Positions 24,503 through 33,247 of a stretch of 39,357 nucleotides of DNA are shown in pieces (the stretch's first letter is position 1; every line of letters begins with the position of its first letter). A program made the position numbers and the translations under genes. Source of the DNA: JBOGXB01 sp050694215 (GTDB lineage: Bacteria > Actinomycetota > CADDZG01 > WHSQ01); the NCBI GenBank assembly GCA_050694215.1, contig JBOGXB010000012.1:1-39357 (forward strand). Reading direction: 5' to 3'. The notes below the pieces were generated by a model. The model was not told where the DNA came from. It worked only from the letters and a program-made list of their open reading frames with translations, and did no database searches.

Positions 24503-24850
24503 CCGACACCCCTTTCAGAGGCCGCACGGCCTCGGGGCGAGGCCTAGCTCCTCCATCGGCGCCTGGAAGCAATTGGCTCATACGCACATATGCCTAGGCC
24601 CCTGCTGCTGAGGTCCCAGAGGGCGGAGGCCCTGCCGGCCCGGAGCGGGGGCTCTGAGGCGCATGCCGTCCTTCAGAGGGACAGGCAGAGCCGGGATGCG
24701 CCGAAGGAGCAGGCCCCGGCCGATCAGGCCGCGGCCGTCGCGCCCCCCGCGAGGGCCGGTAGGGCACGACGCCCTCCTCCGGAGGGTAAGGGGGCCTCCA
24801 CCCTCTGCGTTGGACGCGCTGGATTCGAGAGAAGAGTGCGGGACTGGTTT
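24503..24850 (-). other. 348-bp gap between the histidine kinase and HD-GYP genes
   Basis: No coding frame is convincing here. Several GC-rich stems are present: GAGGCC/GGCCTC just before the HD-GYP ribosome site, and CTCTGAGG with CCTTCAGAG at 24652-24678. The longer ORFs across it are shadows without ribosome sites. I checked for a cyclic di-GMP riboswitch core and did not see one. It may hold the HD-GYP promoter and a terminator of the kinase gene. Confidence 0.5.
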
Positions 24851-26578
24851 CTAGGCGGCTCGGCTCAAGGAGAAGTAGAAGGTGGTTCCCTTGCCCGGCG
24901 TCGAGTCGATCCAGATCCGGCCGCCGTGCGCCTCGACGATGCCCTTCGTTATGTAGAGACCGAGACCCGTACCCTTCTTCGTCCACCCCGGCCGTGGGAT
25001 CTGAGCGAACTTCGAGAAGACGCGCTCCTGGTCCTCGGGCGCGATCCCCACTCCTTCATCCGATACACCGATCACCACCGTGCCATCCTCGGCGCGGGCC
25101 GAGACGGTTACCGTCGTTCCATCCCGCGAGTATCTCGTCGCGTTCGTGAGCAGGTTGATGAAGACCTGACGGATGCGGTCCCTGTCACCCATGACCTTCG
25201 GGAGATCGGCGGGAACCTCGACCTCGATCGTGTGCCCCGCGCGCAACGACGTATGTACCTGCAAGATGCTCTGGATGATCTCGTTCATGTCGACGCTCTC
25301 GAGCTCGTATCGCAGCGTCCCGGCCTCCATACGCGACACGTCCAGCAGATCGTTCACGAGCCGGGACAGCCGGGAGACCTCGCGGTTGATGATCTCCAGG
25401 ATGTGATTTCTCTGTTCGTCGGGAACGTCGGTCCCCTGCTCCTGAAGCGTGTGACTGAAGCCCATCACCGTCGTCATCGGGCCCTTCAGCTCGTGAGCGA
25501 GCATCGACACGAACTCGGACTTCATGCTGTCCGCCTCGCGGAGCTGCTTCATCAGGTCCCTTTCCCGCTCCCTCGACATCGTCGACTCGATGACGCTGCC
25601 GACGCGCTCGCCCAGGATCGAGAGGAATCTCAGGTCCTCCTCCTCGAACTGCCCGCTACGGGCGTTGACGGCGGAGAGGATGCCGAACGGCTTGTGGCCC
25701 GATGAGATGGGGGCCACGAGAATGTTGTCGATGTCGAGCAGCTCGCGGAGGTGCGGGCCCACCCACGCGTCGTTCCTCGCATCATTGGACAGCAAGGGCG
25801 TGCTGGTGCGGAACACCGTTGCACCCAGCGATGGCTCGGATAGGGGCACGCTGAGCTTCTCGAGGACCTCCTTCGAGACTCCGACCGCCGGCTTCCGCGC
25901 CACAAGTGAGTCGGTGGCCTCGTCGTGAAGCATGATGACGAGCCTCTCGCACTCGACCAGGCCGAGGACGATGTTGGTCGACTCGCCGATGACATCCTCG
26001 AGCACGTCGGTCTCGACTATCAGCTTCGACAGGCGCTGGAGCCCGTCGAACTCCTGCACCTGCCGCTGGAGACTTGCAACGAGCTGTGTGCTCTTGATCG
26101 TCACGGCCGCACGATCTGCCAGCACCATGAGCGTGCGGAGATCCTCTTCGGAGAAGGCGCCATGCACCGCGTTGATCGCCGCCAGGACGCCGACGTCATC
26201 CTCCCCGTCGCTCAGCGGTGCTGCCACCACCTGCTTGGCGTCGTAGTCACGGGTGAGCAACGGCGCCGGATCGTCATCGGCCGAGAGGTCGTTCACAACC
26301 TCCCCCGAATGTGAGAGGAAGACCCTGCGGACCAGCCCGCATTCGTTCAGCCGATGATGCGAGCCACGGTCCCCCTCCTCGCCGTCCAGCACGAACATCT
26401 CCTGAGAGTCCTCGTCGAAGAGGAACAGAAGAGACTTCTCGCTTGGCACCTGTCGGGTAACGACCGTAGAGAGGGCGCGCGCGACCTCAGCGAGGTCTCC
26501 CTGAGATCCACCCATCGAAGCGATCTCGTAAAGAGCCGCGAGCTCCTCGAAAGCCCGATCCGGGCTTGCTTCGTCCAC
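24851..26578 (-). CDS. Soluble GAF-GAF sensor histidine kinase
   Basis: 575 aa, no membrane helix. Two GAF domains lie at about 20-165 and 185-335 (for example VVAAPLSDGEDDVGVLAAIN and NILVAPISSGHKPFGILSAV). HisKA has the phospho-accepting His362 in MLAHELKGPMT. HATPase_c has the N-box FINLLTNATRYS, the G1 box VSDEGVGIAPEDQERVF and the G2 box GTGLGLYITKG. GTG 26578 follows GGAGGG. GAF domains sense small ligands, redox state or light through cofactors; no Cys or His pattern points to one. No response regulator is adjacent; the single-domain one at 1696 is a possible partner. It shares direction with the HD-GYP gene. Confidence 0.95.
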   Translation of the reverse strand: MDEASPDRAFEELAALYEIASMGGSQGDLAEVARALSTVVTRQVPSEKSLLFLFDEDSQEMFVLDGEEGDRGSHHRLNECGLVRRVFLSHSGEVVNDLSADDDPAPLLTRDYDAKQVVAAPLSDGEDDVGVLAAINAVHGAFSEEDLRTLMVLADRAAVTIKSTQLVASLQRQVQEFDGLQRLSKLIVETDVLEDVIGESTNIVLGLVECERLVIMLHDEATDSLVARKPAVGVSKEVLEKLSVPLSEPSLGATVFRTSTPLLSNDARNDAWVGPHLRELLDIDNILVAPISSGHKPFGILSAVNARSGQFEEEDLRFLSILGERVGSVIESTMSRERERDLMKQLREADSMKSEFVSMLAHELKGPMTTVMGFSHTLQEQGTDVPDEQRNHILEIINREVSRLSRLVNDLLDVSRMEAGTLRYELESVDMNEIIQSILQVHTSLRAGHTIEVEVPADLPKVMGDRDRIRQVFINLLTNATRYSRDGTTVTVSARAEDGTVVIGVSDEGVGIAPEDQERVFSKFAQIPRPGWTKKGTGLGLYITKGIVEAHGGRIWIDSTPGKGTTFYFSLSRAA

Positions 26579-26605
26579 TTTCCCTCCAACTCCGCCCCTG
26601 CTCTC

Positions 26606-27307
26606 TCAAAGCTTCGCTACGAGCCTGCCCAACTCCTTCAGCGACCTGATCCTCGGGCCCTCGAAATCTGAGTATCGGCCACTCCTATCGAGCAATACAG
26701 CGCGCATGCCCACGGAGATAGCCGGTTCCACGTCCAGCTTGGGAGCGTCCCCCACGTGCAGGGCCCTATCAGGGCTCACCCCGGCTCGGTCGAGCGCCAG
26801 CTCGTAGATCGCGGGGTCGGGCTTCTCGATCCCGTCCATCCCCGAGATCACCGAGACCTCGAAGAGGTCACCCACTTCCAGCTCGACGAGCATCTTCTCG
26901 AGCCAGCCTTCGAAGTTCGATATGAGCCCCAACCTCAGGCCGTCCTCTGCAAGGGCTTCCAGTGCGGGTGCGACGTCGTCGAACAGCCGGTAGGACTCGG
27001 AGCTGGAGAAGACTCGGTAGAGCTTCTCCGGCATCTCGTCATCGTCGATGCCCAGCTCCTCGCAGAAACGACTGTAGAGGTGGGTCCAGAAGGTGAAGGA
27101 CGCCTCCGACGAGAACGTTGGGTTCACGACCCCGGAGCCCTCGCCGATGTCGAGCAGGTGGGGAGCCAGGCGGTGCTGCACATTCCGGATGCTGTCAGGC
27201 GAGACCGGGTGGCCGGCTTGGGCGCACGTCCGCGCGAATAGCTCCGCGAACGAGGGATGAGGATGAACGATCGTCTCGCCCGCGTCGAAGAAGACGATCT
27301 CGATCAA
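26606..27307 (-). CDS. HAD-superfamily hydrolase
   Basis: 233 aa. Motif I is FFDAGETI (nucleophile Asp; the second Asp of DxD is replaced by Gly, DAGET, as in the subgroup with DxGxT). Motif II is LISNFEGW. The Lys of motif III is in IEKPDPAIYELAL, and motif IV is HVGDAPKLDVEPA. A helical cap lies between motifs I and II. It is probably a phosphatase of a small phosphorylated metabolite. It overlaps the coaE stop by 4 bp (ATGA), indicating translational coupling. Confidence 0.85.
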   Translation of the reverse strand: MIEIVFFDAGETIVHPHPSFAELFARTCAQAGHPVSPDSIRNVQHRLAPHLLDIGEGSGVVNPTFSSEASFTFWTHLYSRFCEELGIDDDEMPEKLYRVFSSSESYRLFDDVAPALEALAEDGLRLGLISNFEGWLEKMLVELEVGDLFEVSVISGMDGIEKPDPAIYELALDRAGVSPDRALHVGDAPKLDVEPAISVGMRAVLLDRSGRYSDFEGPRIRSLKELGRLVAKL

Positions 27308-27915
27308 CGGTTTCCGGACGCCATCGCCGACAACTCCAACCAGACCCTTTCCGCTTCCCGGGCGAGCTCTTCGATCTTTCCGTTGTTTCGGACTACGAGG
27401 TCGGCCTTGGCCAGTTGCTCCTCGCTGCTCGTCTGCGTTCGCATGCGTGCCACGATGTCAGCATCGCCCATGCCGCGCTCCTTCGCGAGGCGCTTCTTTC
27501 GAAGGTTCTCATCGGCCACCACGACGATCAATGCATCCAGTCCCTCGGCGAGGCCCAGCTCCACGATCAGCGCGGCGTCGAGGACGACGATCTCGTCGCC
27601 GTGACGTAGCTCGTCGAGCGCGTCCGCGATGCCCTTCACGATCACGGGATGGATGATCGCGTTCAAAGCGGCGAGCTTGTCGCGGTCCGCGAACACGATC
27701 TCGGCCAGCCGCTTGCGATCGATCGTCATGGAGTGAGGCGCGACCACCTCGTCCCCGAACTGATCGACGACGGAGTGCCACGCGGGACGGCCCGGCTGGA
27801 GTGCCTCCCGTCCCAAGAGGTCCGCGTCGATGACCTTGGCGCCCTGCTCGGTCAGGAGGGCTGCGAATGTGGACTTGCCGGACCCGATCCCCCCCGTGAG
27901 CCCGACGACGAACAT
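27304..27915 (-). CDS. coaE: Dephospho-CoA kinase
   Basis: 203 aa. It starts MFVVGLTGGIGSGKSTFAAL with the P-loop at residues 8-15, followed by VIDADLLGREALQPG, whose Asp binds the substrate. The lid and CoA-binding portions (DEIVVLDAALIVELGLAEGL, RMRTQTSSEEQLAKADLVV) match the family. It catalyses the last step of coenzyme A synthesis. It lies 10 bp after rpsA and overlaps the HAD gene. The Actinomycetota order rpsA-coaE is seen here. Confidence 0.95.
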   Translation of the reverse strand: MFVVGLTGGIGSGKSTFAALLTEQGAKVIDADLLGREALQPGRPAWHSVVDQFGDEVVAPHSMTIDRKRLAEIVFADRDKLAALNAIIHPVIVKGIADALDELRHGDEIVVLDAALIVELGLAEGLDALIVVVADENLRKKRLAKERGMGDADIVARMRTQTSSEEQLAKADLVVRNNGKIEELAREAERVWLELSAMASGNR

Positions 27916-27925
27916 CAGCGGGGGC

Positions 27926-29749
27926 CTAGCCGCGGCCTCGCTGTCGCTTCAGGTCCTCCACTATGGATTCGATCGATTCGTCGCCCTCGGTATCGGAAGG
28001 CTCGAGCTCATCCGTCTCCGCCGCCGCAGCCTCGCGCTCGGGGGGTTCGGTGGCGTGCTCGGCGGATCCCTCAGACGTCGCGACGGGCTCCTCCTCTTCC
28101 ACGAGGGCCTCCACCGCCTCCCCGGGGGCTGCTCCCTCGTCGGGTTCCTCCTGACCAAGGCGGATGTCGATGTTGCGCGGCTTGTCGCCACCCACCGCCT
28201 CGAGGTTCTCGTGCCCTTCCGGAGGAGCGTCCGGCGCCATGAGAGAGGTGGCCTCGGCCTCCTCGCTCTCCTCGGGAGGGGCCGCCGCACCCGCGTCCTC
28301 GGGAACGGTCACGGCCTCCGGTGAGCTTGGCTCCGAGGTCAGCTCGGGCGACTGCTCCGCGGCCGAGACCAGGTCCTCGTCCCCCGGCGCGCGCTGGATG
28401 GTGTCCTCGGTCGCAACCCCCGCATCCTCGGAAGCCTCACGTGCCTCCAGCTCCATCTCGGCCTCCTCGAGCTGCATCTCGGGCTCGGCCTCTTCGCTCA
28501 CGGCCGGAGCCGCAGCTGCGGACGTCCCGATTGGCGTCGGTTCCGCCGCGCTCTTCATCGCCTGTCGCCGCGACAGGCTGATGCGCCGGCGGTCGAGATC
28601 GATGTCGATGATCTTGACCTCGACCTTGTCATGCACTCCGACCTCGTCCTCCGCGCGTTCGACGTGATGATCCGCCAGCTCCGAGATGTGGACCAACCCT
28701 TCGATGGCCTCGTCGACCTCGACGAAGGCTCCGAAGGGAACGAGCTTGGTGACGCGACCCTCGATGACGTCGCCCACCGAGTGGAGACGAGCGAACTGAC
28801 GCCACGGGTCCTCTTGAGTGGCCTTGAGCGAGAGTGACACGCGCTCGCGCTCGAGATCGACATCGAGGACCTCGATCTCGACCTCCTGTCCAACCTCCAC
28901 CACCTCGCTGGGATGATCGACGTGCTTCCACGACAGCTCAGAGACGTGAACGAGACCGTCCACCCCGCCGAGGTCCACGAAAGCACCGAAGTTGACGATC
29001 GACGACACCGTCCCCGTGCGTCGCTCCCCCTTCTGAAGCGAGGTGAGGAAGTCCTGACGCTGCTCGGCTTGCGACTCCTCCAGGAACTTGCGACGCGACA
29101 GCACCACGTTGTTTCGGTTCTTGTCGAGCTCGATGATGCGGCACTCGAGCTCCTTGCCGACGTAGGGCTGGAGGTCGCGCACACGACGCATCTCGACCAG
29201 CGACGCGGGCAGGAAACCGCGCAGTCCGATGTCGAGGATGAGACCGCCCTTCACGACCTCGATGACGGGGCCGGTGACGGTTCCGTCGCTCGTCTTGATC
29301 TCCTCGATCTTGCCCCACGCCCTCTCGTACTGAGCACGCTTCTTGGACAGGATGAGCCGGCCGTCCTTGTCCTCCTTCTGAAGCACGAGGGCCTCGAGCT
29401 GGTCCCCCAACGACACAACCTCGCTCGGGTCGACATCGTTGCGGATGGACAGCTCGCGCGACGGGATGACGCCCTCGGACTTGTAGCCGATGTCGAGCAG
29501 CACCTCGTCCTTGTCGATCTTGACCACCGTGCCGGTGATCAGATCGCCGTCGTCGAAGGGCTTGATGGTGGCCTCGATGGCCGCCATGAGCTCCTCCTGG
29601 GACTCGCCGACGTCGTTCTCGACGATCGTCCCCCCGGCGTAGGACTCGCCGGCGGTAGACGGCGCCGTGCGGGTGATCACGCCGCCCCGGCCGTCGGGGA
29701 TGGTCTGCTCGTCGGAGCTTCGGGCAGCCCCGTCCTGCTGCTCACTCAT
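27926..29749 (-). CDS. rpsA: 30S ribosomal protein S1 with long acidic tail
   Basis: 607 aa. Four S1 (OB-fold) domains: starting with GDLITGTVVKIDKDEVLLDI, then GPVIEVVKGGLILDIGLRGF, GTVSSIVNFGAFVDLGGVDG, and EGRVTKLVPFGAFVEVDEAI. The N-terminal about 60 residues carry a mildly acidic leader. The last about 180 residues are extremely acidic and low-complexity (Glu, Ala, Ser, Pro), as in actinobacterial S1. S1 binds mRNA on the small subunit. ATG 29749 is preceded by AGGAGGG. The promoter and a 5' hairpin are annotated upstream. Confidence 0.97.
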   Translation of the reverse strand: MSEQQDGAARSSDEQTIPDGRGGVITRTAPSTAGESYAGGTIVENDVGESQEELMAAIEATIKPFDDGDLITGTVVKIDKDEVLLDIGYKSEGVIPSRELSIRNDVDPSEVVSLGDQLEALVLQKEDKDGRLILSKKRAQYERAWGKIEEIKTSDGTVTGPVIEVVKGGLILDIGLRGFLPASLVEMRRVRDLQPYVGKELECRIIELDKNRNNVVLSRRKFLEESQAEQRQDFLTSLQKGERRTGTVSSIVNFGAFVDLGGVDGLVHVSELSWKHVDHPSEVVEVGQEVEIEVLDVDLERERVSLSLKATQEDPWRQFARLHSVGDVIEGRVTKLVPFGAFVEVDEAIEGLVHISELADHHVERAEDEVGVHDKVEVKIIDIDLDRRRISLSRRQAMKSAAEPTPIGTSAAAAPAVSEEAEPEMQLEEAEMELEAREASEDAGVATEDTIQRAPGDEDLVSAAEQSPELTSEPSSPEAVTVPEDAGAAAPPEESEEAEATSLMAPDAPPEGHENLEAVGGDKPRNIDIRLGQEEPDEGAAPGEAVEALVEEEEPVATSEGSAEHATEPPEREAAAAETDELEPSDTEGDESIESIVEDLKRQRGRG

Positions 29750-29775
29750 GGATTGGGAATTCCCTCCTGAGAAAC

Positions 29776-29832
29776 ATTCGGCCCCCTGTAAGGGGGCCGA
29801 ATGAGTATACGAGTGCCGTCGTAGCCGCTCAA
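29776..29832 (-). promoter_or_regulatory. rpsA promoter with hairpin at the transcript 5' end
   Basis: -35 TTGAGC (29832-29827), 17-bp spacer, -10 TATACT (29809-29804). A perfect 12-bp stem (ATTCGGCCCCCT/AGGGGGCCGAAT, loop of 3) spans 29776-29802, just at the predicted transcription start near 29797, and 26 nt before the ATG. It could be an mRNA 5' hairpin for stability or S1 autoregulation, or an operator; it lacks a T-run for a terminator. Confidence 0.65.
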
Positions 29833-29906
29833 CCAGCTATGTCGGTCCTGGTTGCGGCAGAACAGGTGACGGACCCTTGCGGTCTGTCGGAGGGTCGCCG
29901 ACCTCC

Positions 29907-30395
29907 CTAGGGGCGCCTGAGCTGCCCTCTGATCGCGCCGGCCGGGAACGTTTCGTTGTGGATGTTGGCATAGAACCGCCTCGGGTGGTCGCGGATTTCC
30001 CGGATCAGCGCCCTCTCCACGTCGCGGGCGCATCCCTGCACGCTCCTGATCGTGCCAGGGAGCGGTACGAAGTCAGGATCGGTGCCGTTCTCGAACAGCG
30101 TCACGACGATGCCCCCTGCCACACCTTTGCGGCCCTCGTGGATGTGAGCCCTGGTCGGCGCTCCGATGCGCCTCCAGCTCAGGTTGAAGCAGACACGTCG
30201 CCGGCTAACGTTCAGGTTGAAAAGGGCGCGGCCTGTTCCGTCCGGGTCGCCCGGGCCGGGGTCCACCTCCTGCTCACCCGTCAGGCTCGCAACTCGCCTG
30301 GTGCCTGCCGCTCCCGCCCCGGAGACCAGAATGACGCCGGCCACGAGCGCCAGCACACACATCAGTGCACCAACGACCATTAGTCGTCTGCGCAT
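29907..30395 (-). CDS. Exported CHRD-domain protein
   Basis: 162 aa from ATG 30395 with GGGGGAG upstream. The signal peptide is MRRRLMVVGALMCVLALVAG with a cleavage region SGAGAAG. The mature part has the CHRD pattern: TGEQEVDPGPGDPDGTGRAL, CFNLSWRRI, AHIHEG, and FYANIHNETFPAGAIRGQL. The family is a beta-domain in extracellular and periplasmic proteins of unknown activity. It lies between polA and rpsA in the same direction but has its own promoter. Confidence 0.85.
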   Translation of the reverse strand: MRRRLMVVGALMCVLALVAGVILVSGAGAAGTRRVASLTGEQEVDPGPGDPDGTGRALFNLNVSRRRVCFNLSWRRIGAPTRAHIHEGRKGVAGGIVVTLFENGTDPDFVPLPGTIRSVQGCARDVERALIREIRDHPRRFYANIHNETFPAGAIRGQLRRP

Positions 30396-30410
30396 GACTA
30401 ACTCCCCCTT

Positions 30411-30461
30411 CCTTCGATCGACCTTCGATCGCAAAGGTATCTCTAGGTGCTACGGGTGCAA
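30411..30461 (-). promoter_or_regulatory. CHRD-gene promoter with 10-bp direct repeats
   Basis: -35 TTGCAC (30461-30456), 16-bp spacer, -10 TACCTT (30439-30434). Two exact CCTTCGATCG repeats (plus-strand 30411-30420 and 30422-30431), spaced one helical turn apart, lie at the expected start of transcription and could bind a regulator. Confidence 0.55.
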
Positions 30462-30504
30462 CCGGGCGTGCGGATTGACCACTTCGAAGCAGACCGAGGG
30501 CGAA

Positions 30505-33225
30505 TCAGTCTTTGGCGGCGGCCCAGTCGGAGCCCCAGGAGAGATCGACCGCAAGCGGCACCTTCATGTCGGCCACCGACGTCATCTCCTTCTCCACCAG
30601 GGCCCTCGCCTCGTCGAGCTCACCCTCCGGGACCTCGAAGACGAGCTCGTCGTGCACGGTGAGGATCATCCTCGTTCCGAGACCCGTGTCGTTCAGCGCT
30701 CGATCCACGTTGATCATCGCCAGCTTCATGATGTCGGCGGCGGACCCCTGGATCGGGGCGTTGAGCGCCTGGCGCTCGCCGATGGCTCGCACGCGTGGGT
30801 TGCCGCTTCCCAGCTCGGGCAGATAGCGACGCCGGCCGAACATCGTGGTCGTGAACCCGTCCGCGTGTGCCTTCTTGACGATCTCGTCGAGGAAGTGGGC
30901 CACGCCGCCGAACTGTTCGAAGTAAGCGTCCATGATCTCTTCCGCCTCGGCTCGTTTGATGTTCAGCCGATCCGCGAGCCCCGACGCGCCCATGCCGTAA
31001 GAGAGGCCGTAGTTGATCATCTTGGCGATCGATCGATGCTTGGTCTTGAGCTCCTTCGGATCGAGCCCGTACACGCGCACCGCCGTCTCTGCGTGGACGT
31101 CCTTCTCCTGTTTGAAGACATCCAGGAGGATGGGGTCCTCGGACAGGTGGGCCATGACGCGCAGCTCTATCTGCGAGTAATCCGCCGAAAGCAGCTCCAT
31201 GCCCTCCTCCGGGACGAACGCGCGCCGGATCTGCTTGCCGAGGTCCGTACGGATCGGGATGTTCATCAGGTTTGGATTCGTGCTCGACAGGCGCCCCGTG
31301 GAAGCGACTGTCTGGTCGAAGGTCGTGTGGATGCGCCCATCTCTTGGATCCACGAGCGGGGGAAGCGCATCGACGTAGGTGTTCTTGAGCTTCGCCAACT
31401 CCCGGTAATCGAGCAACGCCCGCACGAAGGGGTGCTGGTCGACCAGTTGTTGCAACGCACGCGCGTCGGTCGACAGACCGGTCTTCGTCCTGCGCGTGGT
31501 CTTCAGACCCAACTTGTCATAAAGGAGCACGCGCAGTTGCTGCGGAGAGCCGAGATTGATCCTCTCGCCTGCGTGTTCGTAGCACTCTGTCTCGAGCTCA
31601 CCAATGCGCTTGTCGAGATCCCGCGCCATCTCGGACAGATAATCGATATCGATCCGCACGCCCACGCCCTCCATGCCCGCCAGAACGCGGATGAGCGGAT
31701 GCTCGATACGACGATAGAGATCGAGCATGGCCAGACGTTCGAGCTCGGGCTCGACCGCTCGAGCGACTTCGGCTATCGCGAGGCCCCTCAAGCTTGCGTC
31801 CTCGACGTATGCCTCGTCGTCCTCACCGGCCAGCGCGAGCGATCCCTGCGTGCCGTCGTCCCGCTCGACCGCGGAGTCGATGGCCCGCAGCTCGTGACCC
31901 GTGTACTTACGCGCGACTTCCTCCAGCGCGTAGCCCGGCGCACCCGGATCGAGGAGATACGCGCCGACGTGGGTGTCGAGGCGCATGCCTTGAAGCTCGA
32001 CATCCATCGCACCGAAAGACAGAAGGGCGACCCGTCCGCCGTGCACGACCTTGGTGACGTCCTCGTCTTCCAGCACGGCGGTCATCGCCGCGCTCACGTC
32101 AATTACCGGAACACCCGCCGCGCCCACCGGGACAAAGCCCACCTCACCATCGCCCCACGAGAACGCGAGTGAGCGGGGCTCGCCGCGAGGACGTACGGGT
32201 GCCACGTCGATCGAGAAGTCGCCCGAGGAAGAGAGAGCGGAGGCGAGCTCCTGCAGCTCGGCCTTCGTCTGGAACGTTCGCACCTCGAGCTCGAATGCCT
32301 CGCCTTCGCCTTCCGCGGCCTCCGGCAGGTCGGCCATCAACCGCTCCAGCAGCGTGCGGAACTCGAGGGAGATGAACAGCTTGCGCACGTCCTCCATGTC
32401 CCAGCCGCCCATCTTCATGTCGTCGAGCCCGACGCCTTCCAACGGCACCTCGGCCAGCCGGGAGAGCCGCTTGTTGACCGCTACCTGATCGGCGTGCTCC
32501 GCGAGGTTCTTGGAGAGCTTGGGGGTCTGCTCGTTCGCGTGCGCGACAACCTCCTCGGCGCTTCCGTACTTCTGGATCAGCTTTGCGGCCGTCTTGGTTC
32601 CCACCCCCGGAACGCCGGGGAGGTTGTCGGACGTATCGCCCTCGAGCGCCTTGAGGTCGACGTATTTCGAGGGCGGGACGCCGTAGCGTTCCTCCACCGC
32701 CTTCGAGTCCATCTCCACGATGTCGGTTATGCCGCGACGGTTGTAGAGGACCCGGACGCGGTCGTCTACGAGCTGGAAGAAATCGCGATCCCCGGTCACG
32801 ATCCGGATGTCGGCACTCTCGGCCGCCTCGGAGTGAGCGATGTACGCGATGAGGTCGTCGGCCTCCTGGCCGGCGAGCTCGAAAATGGGGATCCTCATCG
32901 CCTCGAGGACCTCGCGGATGAGCGGTACCTGAGACGAGAATGTCTCGGGAGCCTCGGTTCGCTGGCTCTTGTAATCCGCGTACTCGGCGGTCCGTTCGAG
33001 CGGCTCCCCGAGATCGAGGCAGCAGGCGATGTAATCGGGCTTCTCCTCCTGCATCAGCTTTATGAGCATCGAGGTGAAGCCGTAGACCGCGTTCGTGTGC
33101 GTGCCGTCGGTCGTCTGAAGGTCCTCGGGCAGCGCATAGAAGGCGCGAAAAGCCAGCGAATAACCGTCGATGAGCATGAGCTTGGGACGTTTCGCGGTCT
33201 TCTTCTCGGTCTTGGTGGGGGCCAC
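30505..33225 (-). CDS. polA: DNA polymerase I
   Basis: 906 aa from GTG 33225. The 5'-3' exonuclease domain is at about 15-290 (LMLIDGYSLAFRAFYALPED, DYIACCLDLGEP, GVPGVGTKTAAKLIQKYGS). The middle 3'-5' exonuclease-like domain has lost its acidic residues: the DxE motif reads IDVAPV and the second Asp site reads GGRVALLSF. So it probably does not proofread. The polymerase domain has STGRLSSTNPNLMNIPIRT, DYSQIELRVMAHLSEDP, and HDELVFEVPEGE. It fills repair gaps together with UvrAB and removes RNA primers. The start is 22 bp from the divergent dtxR-like gene. Confidence 0.98.
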   Translation of the reverse strand: MAPTKTEKKTAKRPKLMLIDGYSLAFRAFYALPEDLQTTDGTHTNAVYGFTSMLIKLMQEEKPDYIACCLDLGEPLERTAEYADYKSQRTEAPETFSSQVPLIREVLEAMRIPIFELAGQEADDLIAYIAHSEAAESADIRIVTGDRDFFQLVDDRVRVLYNRRGITDIVEMDSKAVEERYGVPPSKYVDLKALEGDTSDNLPGVPGVGTKTAAKLIQKYGSAEEVVAHANEQTPKLSKNLAEHADQVAVNKRLSRLAEVPLEGVGLDDMKMGGWDMEDVRKLFISLEFRTLLERLMADLPEAAEGEGEAFELEVRTFQTKAELQELASALSSSGDFSIDVAPVRPRGEPRSLAFSWGDGEVGFVPVGAAGVPVIDVSAAMTAVLEDEDVTKVVHGGRVALLSFGAMDVELQGMRLDTHVGAYLLDPGAPGYALEEVARKYTGHELRAIDSAVERDDGTQGSLALAGEDDEAYVEDASLRGLAIAEVARAVEPELERLAMLDLYRRIEHPLIRVLAGMEGVGVRIDIDYLSEMARDLDKRIGELETECYEHAGERINLGSPQQLRVLLYDKLGLKTTRRTKTGLSTDARALQQLVDQHPFVRALLDYRELAKLKNTYVDALPPLVDPRDGRIHTTFDQTVASTGRLSSTNPNLMNIPIRTDLGKQIRRAFVPEEGMELLSADYSQIELRVMAHLSEDPILLDVFKQEKDVHAETAVRVYGLDPKELKTKHRSIAKMINYGLSYGMGASGLADRLNIKRAEAEEIMDAYFEQFGGVAHFLDEIVKKAHADGFTTTMFGRRRYLPELGSGNPRVRAIGERQALNAPIQGSAADIMKLAMINVDRALNDTGLGTRMILTVHDELVFEVPEGELDEARALVEKEMTSVADMKVPLAVDLSWGSDWAAAKD

Positions 33226-33241
33226 CGAGTGACCTTACAAT
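33212..33241 (+). promoter_or_regulatory. Leaderless promoter of the DtxR-family gene
   Basis: -35 TTGGTG (33212-33217), 18-bp spacer, -10 TACAAT (33236-33241), then 6 nt to the ATG at 33248. The predicted start is at the A of the start codon. The -35 lies in the first codons of polA, so the two divergent genes share a very compact control region. Confidence 0.65.
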
Positions 33242-33247
33242 CCGGCC

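Noticed and set aside
24503..24850. Cyclic di-GMP riboswitch before the HD-GYP gene
   Set aside because: The conserved GEMM core sequences are not found; only generic GC-rich stems are present.
27926..29749. Long plus-strand ORFs antisense to rpsA, polA and uvrA
   Set aside because: They mirror the third-position GC pattern of the real genes on the other strand and have no ribosome sites or recognisable motifs.
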